From contig JAGHDT010000515.1 of NCBI GenBank assembly GCA_021159805.1, positions 1-20,718 of the forward strand: a DNA stretch of 20,718 bases, read 5' to 3'. The position numbers were made by a program, and so were the translations under genes. Position 1 is the first letter of the stretch; each line of letters opens with the position of its first letter. This DNA is from Anaerolineae bacterium. Lineage in GTDB: Bacteria > Chloroflexota > Anaerolineae > B4-G1 > SLSP01. Positions 14,372 through 20,718 of this stretch are shown here, piece by piece. Below the pieces are notes generated by a model, which had not been told where the DNA came from, searched no databases, and worked only from the letters and a program-made list of their open reading frames with translations.

Positions 14372-16030
14372 CTAGCGGATGACGATTTGGTCTACGGAGA
14401 CGTCGCCGTCAAGCCGCTTCACGGTCACGTGGTGGGGTAGGGAGAGGAATGTGTTGGCAAGCGTGACCGGCTTCCCGTTGAGGAGGTGCTCGCAAACAGC
14501 GCCAGCTTCATCCGTGACCTGGATCAGGCCCTCTCCGGGACCCGGCACGAGCTCCAGCCGCCGTCCCTCCCAATTGAAGCTGACTGAGGCGCCTGCGGAT
14601 GTCGCGCGACGGTAGCCTCCCAGGGTTGCCGTGAGATCATCGACATCTTCCCAGCCCCCCGTGTAGGTCAGAGGCCAGGTCGTCTCCTGATGCACCCCAG
14701 CGTAGAGAGTGGGCTCCAGGGCGCTGAGATAGGCGGACAGTGAGTCATAGACCGGCATCGGGGTGAAGTCGGGTTCGACCAGGCGGAAGTAGTAGAAAGG
14801 CTGTGATCGCTCTTGGTCCGAGGCGCGCTTGAAGAACCACATGGTAGTCACCCCGACCCAGGGCCATTCTCTCTGGATGCGTTCGTAGGCCAACGGCGCC
14901 CAGCGGGCTTGCTGATCGAGCGTGACACGACCAAACCGGTCAGGGATACCCTCAGGGGCGGCGTTGCTGTTCATCTCACTGAGCCAGACGGGCTTGGCGG
15001 CGTCCCCATTGGCGACCATCACATCACGTATCCACATCGGACGTGAGAAGTTGATCTCGCGCTGGGTCATCCTGTGGTCGGTGGGCCCCGACCACAGCAT
15101 ATAGTCGTTGACCGCCACGATGTCGAAACAGTCGCCGGCCCCAGCGGCATACATCCGCTGTAGGAAGATCGTATCCATCAGGTTGTTGCCCTGATAGTCG
15201 GAATTCCACGTGCCCAGCTCTGATGTCTGCGCCATAGCGCCGCTGATGATCACGGCATCCGGGTCGATCGCTTTGATGCGCTGGTAGGCCAGGCAGAGCA
15301 ATGCGGTGTAACCCTCCGGGTCCACGGGTCGGTTGCCCCATTCAGGGTAGATATTCGGTTCGTTCCAGATCTGGTAATAGCGGATGCGTCCGCGGTAGCG
15401 GTCGACCACAGCAGTTGCATAGTCGGCGAAGTCCTGATAGCTGTCAGGGGGGGCAAAGGCGCCGTGCTCTGTGCCATCCGCGCGGCTCCAGGCCGGCGGT
15501 GCCTCCAGGCGCGCGATGATCGCTATGTCGTGGGCTTCAGCGAGGTCGACGATGGTGTCGTACTTGTCCCAGGCCGAGCGATATGGCTCGTGGCGCCGAT
15601 CGTCGAAATCACCCTTGCCGTGAACCTCAATGTCATACCAGGGGAAAGACTGCCGAATCCACCGGAAGCCGGCATCTGCGATCATCTGGAGAGACCGTTC
15701 GCGTTTTTCGATCTCCACTTCCTGTTCCAGGAAGGTGTTGACACCGAAAGGTGGAAGATCAGTGAAGGCAACAGCACTATCTGGAGCTGTATTGGGGAGA
15801 GGGCGGAGCCATCCCAGTGTCCATTGGACCATGCCGCGGACTTGCGCTAGCAGTGACTCCTCGCCTGTGGTCTCGACCATAATCGCTTGCGCCGATTGAC
15901 AGCTTGACACAAGCAACGATGCGCTCAGAAGCGCGATGCTCAGAAGCAGCGCGCTCGGAACCGCGGCGCGGACTAGTGCCGCACTCCTTCGGATGGAGCT
16001 AGGCCAGCGACTGGGACGCCCGGACTGCAT
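14372..16030 (-). CDS. Lipoprotein glycoside hydrolase, clan GH-A-like
   Basis: A 552-residue exported protein. A long signal peptide (hydrophobic 22-42) ends in a lipobox VSSC with Cys44. The main domain (about 90-440) is a TIM-barrel glycosidase of clan A type (GH5/GH39-like). YYQIWNEPN holds the likely acid/base Glu224 and PVWLSEMN the likely nucleophile Glu352. The strand motifs FRWIRQSFPWYDIE and IAIIARLEAPPAWS fit the first strands of such barrels. A C-terminal beta-rich module (about 450-552) may be a small sugar-binding domain. It would act outside the cell on a polysaccharide or glycoside; the substrate is unknown. It starts 3 bases after the stop of the small Cys-rich gene, so the two are probably translated from one mRNA. 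No clear Shine-Dalgarno of its own, consistent with coupling. Confidence 0.85.
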   Translation of the reverse strand: MQSGRPSRWPSSIRRSAALVRAAVPSALLLSIALLSASLLVSSCQSAQAIMVETTGEESLLAQVRGMVQWTLGWLRPLPNTAPDSAVAFTDLPPFGVNTFLEQEVEIEKRERSLQMIADAGFRWIRQSFPWYDIEVHGKGDFDDRRHEPYRSAWDKYDTIVDLAEAHDIAIIARLEAPPAWSRADGTEHGAFAPPDSYQDFADYATAVVDRYRGRIRYYQIWNEPNIYPEWGNRPVDPEGYTALLCLAYQRIKAIDPDAVIISGAMAQTSELGTWNSDYQGNNLMDTIFLQRMYAAGAGDCFDIVAVNDYMLWSGPTDHRMTQREINFSRPMWIRDVMVANGDAAKPVWLSEMNSNAAPEGIPDRFGRVTLDQQARWAPLAYERIQREWPWVGVTTMWFFKRASDQERSQPFYYFRLVEPDFTPMPVYDSLSAYLSALEPTLYAGVHQETTWPLTYTGGWEDVDDLTATLGGYRRATSAGASVSFNWEGRRLELVPGPGEGLIQVTDEAGAVCEHLLNGKPVTLANTFLSLPHHVTVKRLDGDVSVDQIVIR

Positions 16031-16033
16031 ATG

Positions 16034-16420
16034 CTAGCTGAGGGGGACCTTGCTTGGCACGGCAGTCAGGTCTTCTTCAATGAGGAGAGCCACCGATAGC
16101 GGCTGCTTTTTCTGCACGAATACGCGCACTTCATTCAGGGAGTTCCTGTAGACTTCGATCAGTGAGGTGTCGTCTTCTTTGTAACCGCTGACGGTCCGAC
16201 GAGCACATGTGCAGCACCCCAGGGAAGCCCGGTAACTGTCCAGATCACAGGTGAGACAACTGCCCAACCGGATCATCATCAGACCGAGGGCCAAGACCTC
16301 TTGATGATTGTGTGGCAGTTGCGAGATGTGGCGTATGAGGCCCTGCCACTGAGGGCCGCGCAAGTCACCAAGTTGCTCGATACAGCGGGGCGGAAAGAGA
16401 ATCTCGCTATCTGGATACAT
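16034..16420 (-). CDS. Small Cys-rich protein of unknown function
   Basis: A 128-residue protein without signal peptide or membrane segment. The centre carries a cysteine cluster C55-x2-C58 and C69-C70-x-C72, suited to binding zinc or an iron-sulfur cluster; a further Cys is at 13. The first half is helical and contains RGPQWQGLIRHISQLP, HQEVLALGLMMIRLGSC. The C-terminal third (RNSLNEVRVFVQKKQPLSV) looks like strands. I do not recognise the family. It is followed after 3 bases by the glycoside hydrolase lipoprotein gene and is preceded by a good promoter at 16495-16523 with a leader of about 70 bases. The Shine-Dalgarno is weak (AGGA close to the ATG at 16420). Confidence 0.75.
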   Translation of the reverse strand: MYPDSEILFPPRCIEQLGDLRGPQWQGLIRHISQLPHNHQEVLALGLMMIRLGSCLTCDLDSYRASLGCCTCARRTVSGYKEDDTSLIEVYRNSLNEVRVFVQKKQPLSVALLIEEDLTAVPSKVPLS

Positions 16421-16494
16421 TAGGTCCTGTGAGTGCCCAAGATCAGGGAAAGCGGCGTGAGGGCCGGGAAATAAATTCTAACCGAATTTGAGTA

Positions 16495-16523
16495 ATAATA
16501 GCATATTCGAGGTCGTTTTTCAA
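16495..16523 (-). promoter_or_regulatory. Promoter of the Cys-rich gene / hydrolase unit
   Basis: On the minus strand TTGAAA (16523-16518) and TATTAT (16500-16495) are each 5/6 matches at exactly 17 bases spacing, and TGC directly before the -10 makes it an extended -10. The predicted start is near 16488, 68 bases from the ATG at 16420. Confidence 0.7.
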
Positions 16524-16586
16524 GGGTATGCGCCCCCGAGAAACAGGTGCGGCGTCCCTCAAATGGATGCGGTGCCCATAAAGGGA

Positions 16587-16612
16587 GGGGACCCGGCTAA
16601 TGCCGGGTCCCC
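16587..16612 (-). terminator. Perfect 11-bp stem-loop, terminator- or attenuator-like
   Basis: GGGGACCCGGC and GCCGGGTCCCC form an 11-bp perfect stem with a 4-base loop. On the minus strand it is followed by TCCCTTTAT, a weak T tail. The stop codon of an 11-codon ORF lies in the loop. An upstream GGGTCC (16662-16657) could pair with GGACCC in the first arm and compete with the hairpin. Confidence 0.6.
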
Positions 16613-16632
16613 CGCTTCGCTAAATGTTTCAT
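16597..16632 (-). CDS. Putative 11-residue leader peptide
   Basis: The ORF reads MKHLAKRGTRH and then TAG. It is preceded by AGGAGGTGA (16644-16636), a near-complete match to the 16S rRNA tail, with 6 bases between the GGAGG core and the ATG. Such a strong site before an 11-codon ORF is unlikely by chance and suggests real initiation. A CTCCT/AGGAG hairpin (16653-16649 with 16644-16640) can hide the site. The ORF ends inside the 11-bp hairpin at 16587-16612, and an extended -10 promoter lies about 60 bases upstream. The pattern fits a regulatory leader peptide, though it could also be a small basic peptide with its own role. No homolog is known to me. Confidence 0.5.
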   Translation of the reverse strand: MKHLAKRGTRH

Positions 16633-16698
16633 ACATCACCTCCTACAGAGGAGTACGGACCCTAGGAGTGTGCACCCCCGTAGGAACCGCCCATAGAT

Positions 16699-16707
16699 AT
16701 TATATCA
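16699..16707 (-). promoter_or_regulatory. Extended -10 promoter for the leader-peptide transcript
   Basis: TGATATAAT on the minus strand is a perfect extended -10. The nearest TTGACA (16717-16712) is only 7 bases away, so it is not a working -35 for it. Transcription would start near 16692, about 60 bases before the small ORF. Confidence 0.55.
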
Positions 16708-17053
16708 TACGTGTCAAGGGGGCACACCGAGTTCAGACGTGTTCATCCAGATTCAGAGGGGGAGAGATCGGAGGCAGGATAGTGGGCAGACCAGCAGTAC
16801 CTTGCACGACACGTTTGGGTGCGGAGGATCTCCAGCAGCGCTCTGTGAATTGCCTTAGCGCAGCGAACACGCTACCGCAGGGGTCGGCGACAGCCTTGAA
16901 GGGCAAGTGCCCGCGGGAGGTCCCCTGAACTCATCGGGCAGCGAGAGCTGCGGATGACGGTGTCGACGCAGAACCATAGCAGCGATTGGGTTCTGCTGCC
17001 GTAGCAGCCGCCAACCCGACAGATCGGCGGCTGCACGGTGCCCTGCTGTGGTG
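16708..17053. other. Gene-free region with two adjacent stem-loops
   Basis: No credible gene is visible here on either strand. Next to the response regulator stop lie two stem-loops with 13-base loops: GCAGCCGCC/GGCGGCTGC (17004-17012 with 17026-17034, 9 bp) and GCAGAACC/GGTTCTGC (16968-16975 with 16989-16996, 8 bp). On the minus strand the first begins 19 bases after the regulator stop. Neither has a T-run; they may end or protect the 3' end of that mRNA. The rest (16708-16967) shows nothing I can name. Confidence 0.5.
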
Positions 17054-17434
17054 CTACTGCGCGTAGCGCTTGATCTTGGCGAGTAGCTGCTCCGGTTCAA
17101 CGGGCTTCGAAATGAAGTCCCGGATGGCCAGGTGTTGATTGGTGGGGAAGGTCTCTGCGTACTGCGATGTCGCAATTGAGGAGACCATCACCACGGGAAC
17201 TTTGCTGAGGACGGGATCATCAGCGATCTGCTGTGTCGTGTGGTACCCGTCGAGCGGGTTCGACATCATCACATCCATCAGGACCAGGTCTGGCGTCACA
17301 GCGCGCATCTTTTCGAGCCCTGCTTCCCCGGTCGAGGCTTCCTCAACGGTGTAGCCGGCACTCTCAAGAACCAGACGGGTGGCGAGCACGAGGTCCGCAT
17401 CGTCATCGACAATAAGGATCTTCTTTGATTCCAT
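17054..17434 (-). CDS. Single-domain response regulator (CheY-like receiver)
   Basis: A 126-residue stand-alone receiver domain. The acidic pocket D10-D11, phospho-acceptor D54 (LVLMDVMM), Ser85/Ser86 and K110 (FISKPV) are all present, so it should be phosphorylated by a histidine kinase. There is no output domain; it would act by binding a partner protein. The frame continues upstream to 17557, but the ATG at 17434 has GGAG at 8-base spacing and begins exactly at the domain (MESKKILIVDDD). The ORF just upstream on the same strand ends in a sequence resembling the C-terminus of a histidine kinase, suggesting that a kinase gene once preceded it. The current kinase partner is not in this window. 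Confidence 0.92.
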   Translation of the reverse strand: MESKKILIVDDDADLVLATRLVLESAGYTVEEASTGEAGLEKMRAVTPDLVLMDVMMSNPLDGYHTTQQIADDPVLSKVPVVMVSSIATSQYAETFPTNQHLAIRDFISKPVEPEQLLAKIKRYAQ

Positions 17435-17510
17435 AGATGTATCTCCAATTCGACAAGTGATGTCTTTTCGGGTATTGGCTATTATGGCACAGACCTGCAG
17501 GGTGACCAAT

Positions 17511-17834
17511 TCAGGTCGCCGGTGTATCAGTGTTGAGCAGTGGGAGCACCACGGCAAACGTAGTGCCCTGATCTAGCTCACTGCTGACCTGTGCCGATAC
17601 GTTCACGCCTTCCTCCAGATAGGTGGGCAATCCACTATTGCTGTGGCATCTGGTACACCTGGAGCTGATCTCGCCATCCTCGTCCCAACGACAGAAGGGT
17701 TCCTCGGAGCTGGCGAAGTGCCCCGCGTCCACGCGGTTGGCAGTGCTCACGTCCGCGATGCTGTCGTACCGCAGTTCGATGATGCACTTGCCGCCGTGGG
17801 CAAACTTGGGATGATAGAACTTACCCTTGAACAT
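17511..17834 (-). CDS. Chimeric ORF: cytochrome c fragment joined to a histidine kinase tail
   Basis: A 107-residue ORF with no signal peptide. Residues 1-78 contain FYHPKFAHGGKC and a heme c motif CTRCH (60-64) in the context SSRCTRCHSNSGLP, as in extracytoplasmic multiheme cytochromes. Residues 83-100 (VSSELDQGTTFAVVLPLL) match the last segment of a histidine kinase HATPase domain (compare SELGxGTTFxxxLPL). A cytochrome would need export, but nothing here would export it, and a kinase tail alone has no use. The simplest reading is a deletion that fused the middle of a cytochrome gene to the end of a kinase gene, with the junction near base 17590. The response regulator begins 76 bases downstream. 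The codon before the ATG is a stop. Probably a non-functional remnant, though the frame is intact. Confidence 0.6.
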   Translation of the reverse strand: MFKGKFYHPKFAHGGKCIIELRYDSIADVSTANRVDAGHFASSEEPFCRWDEDGEISSRCTRCHSNSGLPTYLEEGVNVSAQVSSELDQGTTFAVVLPLLNTDTPAT

Positions 17835-17896
17835 TCAAAGTCAACTATTCCAAGGGCGTATGCTCAGCACTGACTATTTCTCTCGGGTCAAGTCTG

Positions 17897-17905
17897 TGAT
17901 ATGAT
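17897..17905 (+). promoter_or_regulatory. Possible extended -10 promoter of the PadR-PATAN / ccm unit
   Basis: TGATATGAT is an extended -10 with a 5/6 hexamer; no convincing -35 is present. Transcription would begin near 17912. The leader then contains a nested stem-loop at 17922-17947 (CTGAG/CTCAG outside, TCTC/GAGA inside) just before the coding region, a possible site of control of translation. Confidence 0.4.
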
Positions 17906-17979
17906 GTCTTCTGGTCTTCAGCTGAGATGTCTCGGGCAGAGACTCAGAAGAAGTCACGCTGAAGCTCACGAGAAACGAC

Positions 17980-19425
17980 TTGCTGGTGCTTGGTTTCCTG
18001 CTTGCGCGTCCGATGCACGGCTATGAGATCAGCCAGGCGTTGAAGAACGATGGTGTCGAGGTGTGGTTCGAGATCAGCGCCGCCGCGATCTATTATTCTC
18101 TCAACAAGCTACACCGTCTGGGTCACATCGCAGAGGCGCATTCCCGTGGCGTCAGTGGTGACCGGACGATCTACCATGTGACTGAGTCCGGGCGCGAGCA
18201 GTTCTTTGCCGACATGCGTGGGCTGCTGGCATCGAGGGAGCCTGTGCGCACGGCGTATGATCTGGGTATCTCGATGCTCAATCGAATGCCCCAGGACCAA
18301 GTGGAGCCTTTGCTGAAGATCCGGGTGGAGTTTCTTGAGACGTGGATCGCCGACCTGGAGTCACGGCTTGCGGCGCCTGCTACACAGCCCCTGCAGCGCA
18401 CGATTCTCCAGCACTCCGTGGACACTGCGCGCCTCGATATCGACTGGCTAATCGACATCACTGCCCAGCTGAGGGCCACGCCCGAGTGTGAGATGGCGCC
18501 CGTCGGATTAATGACGCTGCACGGCGATCTGCGGGAGCTGTTTCTCCCGGATCTTATTATGCTTATCACTTCTGGAAAGCACAGCGGCACACTGACAGTG
18601 AGTGCTGGACGAAATGGTCGTTCGATGACTTTTGAGCACGGGGTTGTACACTGTGTGGCATCTCAGCTATCCGGGAAGATGGTGCTCGACGAGAAACAAG
18701 TCTTGCGTGATGTCTACGAGCTTTTTGGTTGGCAGACGGGCATCTACGTGTTCGATCAGCGGGGCTGTCCGCGCGAGGGCTGTGTGATGTTGGATGTGAG
18801 CGCCCACGCGCTCATGCTGGAGGGTGCCCGGCGCCTGAACTCCTGGCAGATCATCCAGCACGTTGTGCCCACTTCGGATTCGCTCTTTGCGCCGACGGGC
18901 GATCTCGGGAGTCGTGATGATCTGGCCCTGCGTGACGATGAGCTGCGAGTTCTGGGCATCGTGGATGGCGTTCGGAATATCACGACGATTGCCGGTGTAT
19001 CGGGTCTGACGGAGTTTGAGACAAGTCGGATCCTCTACGGTCTGTATCTTGTTGACCTGATCCAGATGTCAGACCCAGACAAGAGTCGTCTGAGGCGGGT
19101 ATTCCGCGAATTTGTGGAATTGATGTGCCGTGGGGCTATCCCATACCGGACGACATCGGAAGAGGCATCGGCCTGCGAAGCTGACGTAAACCTGCGCAGC
19201 CGTGATCTGCCCGTGAGTATTCGCGACAGTCGCATTGTTGATCGGTCCGACCCCACTCTGAGTGCTGATGCGCTGGCCGGCATCTATCGGCGATTCCGGC
19301 AAACCCAGCACGCCGTGCTGGGGGAACGTCTGGGTCGTGACATCACCAATGAGCTTCGTCAGCAGGTGCTCAGCAGGATCAGTCCTGATCTGCGCGCAAC
19401 GTTGGAGCAGTACGCGCTTCTGTAG
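17980..19425 (+). CDS. PadR-family regulator fused to a PATAN (DUF4388) domain
   Basis: A 481-residue protein in this frame. Residues 1-80 are a PadR winged helix (ARPMHGYEISQALKNDGVE, then AAAIYYSLNKLHRLGHI and the wing GDRTIYHVTESGREQF), followed by the helical PadR C-terminal segment (about 88-165). Residues about 178-290 resemble PATAN/DUF4388 (LRELFLPDLIMLITSGKHSG, then MTFEHGVVHC and GIYVFD). A further helical, winged-helix-like part follows (about 305-365). PadR proteins repress genes in response to small molecules or stress; PATAN domains are linked to signalling. No ATG or GTG lies between the upstream stop and the domain. TTG at 17980 would clip the first helix, whereas CTG at 17959 gives MKLTRNDLLVLGFLL, a typical PadR start. 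The gene is 21 bases from ccmE, so it is probably cotranscribed. Confidence 0.8.
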   Translation: MLVLGFLLARPMHGYEISQALKNDGVEVWFEISAAAIYYSLNKLHRLGHIAEAHSRGVSGDRTIYHVTESGREQFFADMRGLLASREPVRTAYDLGISMLNRMPQDQVEPLLKIRVEFLETWIADLESRLAAPATQPLQRTILQHSVDTARLDIDWLIDITAQLRATPECEMAPVGLMTLHGDLRELFLPDLIMLITSGKHSGTLTVSAGRNGRSMTFEHGVVHCVASQLSGKMVLDEKQVLRDVYELFGWQTGIYVFDQRGCPREGCVMLDVSAHALMLEGARRLNSWQIIQHVVPTSDSLFAPTGDLGSRDDLALRDDELRVLGIVDGVRNITTIAGVSGLTEFETSRILYGLYLVDLIQMSDPDKSRLRRVFREFVELMCRGAIPYRTTSEEASACEADVNLRSRDLPVSIRDSRIVDRSDPTLSADALAGIYRRFRQTQHAVLGERLGRDITNELRQQVLSRISPDLRATLEQYALL

Positions 19426-19446
19426 CTTCATGACAGGGAGAGTCCG

Positions 19447-19929
19447 ATGCGGAATCGAACTACGTTCATCATTGCCGGACTGCTGATGGTAGCAGCCGTC
19501 GCTTACTTGATCATATCGAGCACCGGGACTACGGCACAGTATTTCCTCACCGTCGAAGAGCTGGCCCAGATGGGCGACGACGCGCTGGGCAAGAACCTCA
19601 CCGTTTCCGGAGCTGTGCTTGGTGATACAATCGCCTACGATGCTATGGGCCCACGCGTGACGTTCACGATCGTCCACGTTCCGGGTGATCCCCAGGACGT
19701 GGAACGGGCAGGGGGGCTGGCTCAGGTGTTGCACGAAGCCACCCTCAACCCTGACCGTCCGCGCCTTGAGATCGTTTACGATAGCGTCAAGCCGGATCTG
19801 CTGCAGAACGAAGCGCAGGCGATCGTGCGGGGACGGCTGGCGCCGGACGGTCGCTTCCTGGCCGATGACCTGCTGCTGAAATGCCCCACGCGCTATGAGG
19901 AAGATGTGCCCGGGCAGACGGGAGATTAG
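19447..19929 (+). CDS. ccmE: Cytochrome c maturation heme chaperone CcmE, CXXXY type
   Basis: A 160-residue membrane-anchored CcmE. One N-terminal transmembrane helix (about 7-24) is followed by an OB-fold domain (about 33-147; FLTVEELA, VSGAVLGD, QAIVRGRL, FLADDLLLKC). In System I cytochrome c biogenesis CcmE carries heme from CcmC/CcmAB to CcmF on the outer face of the membrane. The classical heme-binding motif is HxxxY; here it is CPTRY, Cys146 to Tyr150, the CXXXY variant known from archaeal and some anaerobic bacterial CcmE proteins. GGGAG stands 6 bases before the ATG. The stop is directly followed by the ccmF start. Confidence 0.93.
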   Translation: MRNRTTFIIAGLLMVAAVAYLIISSTGTTAQYFLTVEELAQMGDDALGKNLTVSGAVLGDTIAYDAMGPRVTFTIVHVPGDPQDVERAGGLAQVLHEATLNPDRPRLEIVYDSVKPDLLQNEAQAIVRGRLAPDGRFLADDLLLKCPTRYEEDVPGQTGD

Positions 19930-20718
19930 ATGCTTGCAGAGATAGGACAGAATCTGCTTACACTATCGTTGGTCGCGTCGTTGTACGCGGCCTTTGCTGC
20001 TTTCTGGGGTGTGCAACATCGAGACTCTCGTTGGGCACGCAGTGCCCAACGAGGCCTGATCGTACTGGCGATCCTGCTGGGTGTGGCGCTATTGTTGCTA
20101 CTCTCGGCATTTCTGAGCAATGATTTCTCGGTGCGCTATGTAGCCCAGCGCTCGTCGAACCTGATCCCCGTCTATCTGAAGGTCTCGGCGGTCTGGGCGG
20201 GCCAGGAGGGATCCCTTCTGCTATGGTGCTTCTTGCAGGCGTTATTTGCGGCGCTGGCGACGGCGCGCCCCTCGGAGAAGGCACGAGCCCTGGTACCCTG
20301 GGCAAGCGTGTTTCTCTGCTTGATCACCGCGTTCTTCGTCGCCGTGACGTTGTTTCTCTCGAATCCCTTCGATGTGCTGCCGCAACCGCTGTCGGATGGC
20401 CAGGGCCTCAACCCGCTGTTGCGTCATCCGGGGATGATCTTCCACCCACCGGCCCTCTATGTGGGCTACGTTGGATTGGCCGTGCCGTTTGCCTTCGCTA
20501 TGGCCGCGTTGGTGACGCGGAAGTTTGACGGGTGGACCGCTGGTCTGCGGACATGGACGTTGATCACGTGGTTGGGACTGGGATTGGGCTTGCTGCTGGG
20601 CATGCGTTGGTCCTATGATGTGCTTGGATGGGGGGGCTATTGGGGTTGGGACCCGGTCGAGAACGCCGGGCTGTTGCCCTGGTTCACCGCCACGGCACTC
20701 TTGCACGGTGGCGTGATG
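19930..20718 (+). CDS. ccmF: Heme lyase CcmF, N-terminal part (cut by window end)
   Basis: The ATG immediately follows the ccmE stop, and the frame is open for 263 residues to the edge. Several transmembrane helices are visible (about 10-25, 42-62, 94-112, 120-140, 165-185, 203-222). Signature motifs are WAGQEGSLLLW (about 91-101), RHPGMIFHPPALYVGYVG and the tryptophan-rich WWD heme-handling segment ending WGWDPVENAGLLPW (238-251), followed by His259. CcmF receives heme from CcmE and attaches it to apocytochrome c CXXCH motifs. The translational adjacency with ccmE indicates one operon, and further ccm genes are expected beyond the window. Confidence 0.95.
   Translation, partial: MLAEIGQNLLTLSLVASLYAAFAAFWGVQHRDSRWARSAQRGLIVLAILLGVALLLLLSAFLSNDFSVRYVAQRSSNLIPVYLKVSAVWAGQEGSLLLWCFLQALFAALATARPSEKARALVPWASVFLCLITAFFVAVTLFLSNPFDVLPQPLSDGQGLNPLLRHPGMIFHPPALYVGYVGLAVPFAFAMAALVTRKFDGWTAGLRTWTLITWLGLGLGLLLGMRWSYDVLGWGGYWGWDPVENAGLLPWFTATALLHGGVM

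Noticed and set aside
16681..16695. T-box-like GGAACCGC on the + strand
   Set aside because: The bulged stem I and specifier elements are absent and no + strand gene follows within 1 kb; likely coincidence.
16712..16717. Perfect TTGACA as -35 of the leader promoter
   Set aside because: It is only 7 bases from the TATAAT at 16704-16699, and no other -10 fits at 16-18 bases; the extended -10 is the better explanation.
16488..16928. 146-codon + strand ORF across the leader element
   Set aside because: No ribosome-binding site, low-complexity translation, and it runs through the hairpin and promoters of the minus-strand element.

Overview
The window looks like a GC-rich bacterial chromosome segment. 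A Chloroflexota (Anaerolineae-like) origin is the most likely, but this is inference from gene content: tandem-PA14 secreted proteins, lipoproteins with TolB-type repeats, a ygeY/ygeW/carbamate-kinase operon, a PATAN (DUF4388) protein and System I cytochrome c maturation with a CXXXY-type CcmE. No rRNA, tRNA, IS element, CRISPR array or phage gene was seen.

Left end (1-1576): a secreted protein with three PA14 domains, cut by the window edge and read leftwards, then a 413-base gene-free stretch. That stretch carries two perfect DnaA boxes in opposite orientation, further near-matches, an 11-base direct repeat and a strong promoter with a perfect inverted repeat in its spacer.

Catabolic operon (1577-7054, + strand): a GntR/HutC regulator, an M20 peptidase-family hydrolase (YgeY), an orphan transcarbamylase (YgeW), carbamate kinase and a threonine-synthase-like PLP enzyme. 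A plausible scheme is that a nitrogen compound is processed by the hydrolase, lyase and transcarbamylase, and carbamate kinase makes ATP from the carbamoyl phosphate. The substrate is unknown. The regulator probably controls its own promoter and hence the whole unit.

Middle (7326-16420): NudC NADH pyrophosphatase (+); a beta-propeller lipoprotein (-) facing an uncharacterised gene (+); an AlbA_2/Schlafen-like regulator downstream of gyrA (both -); and a two-gene - strand unit of a small Cys-rich protein and a clan-A-like glycoside hydrolase lipoprotein.

Right part (16421-20718): a 633-base gene-free region holding a - strand promoter, an 11-codon ORF with a near-ideal Shine-Dalgarno and an 11-bp perfect hairpin overlapping its stop; a stand-alone response regulator; an ORF that looks like a cytochrome c fragment joined to the tail of a histidine kinase; then a + strand unit of a PadR-PATAN fusion regulator, ccmE and the start of ccmF.

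Points most worth following: the DnaA-box cluster, the ThrC-like enzyme in the ygeYW operon, the leader-peptide/hairpin element, the kinase-cytochrome chimera and the PadR-PATAN regulator linked to cytochrome c maturation.
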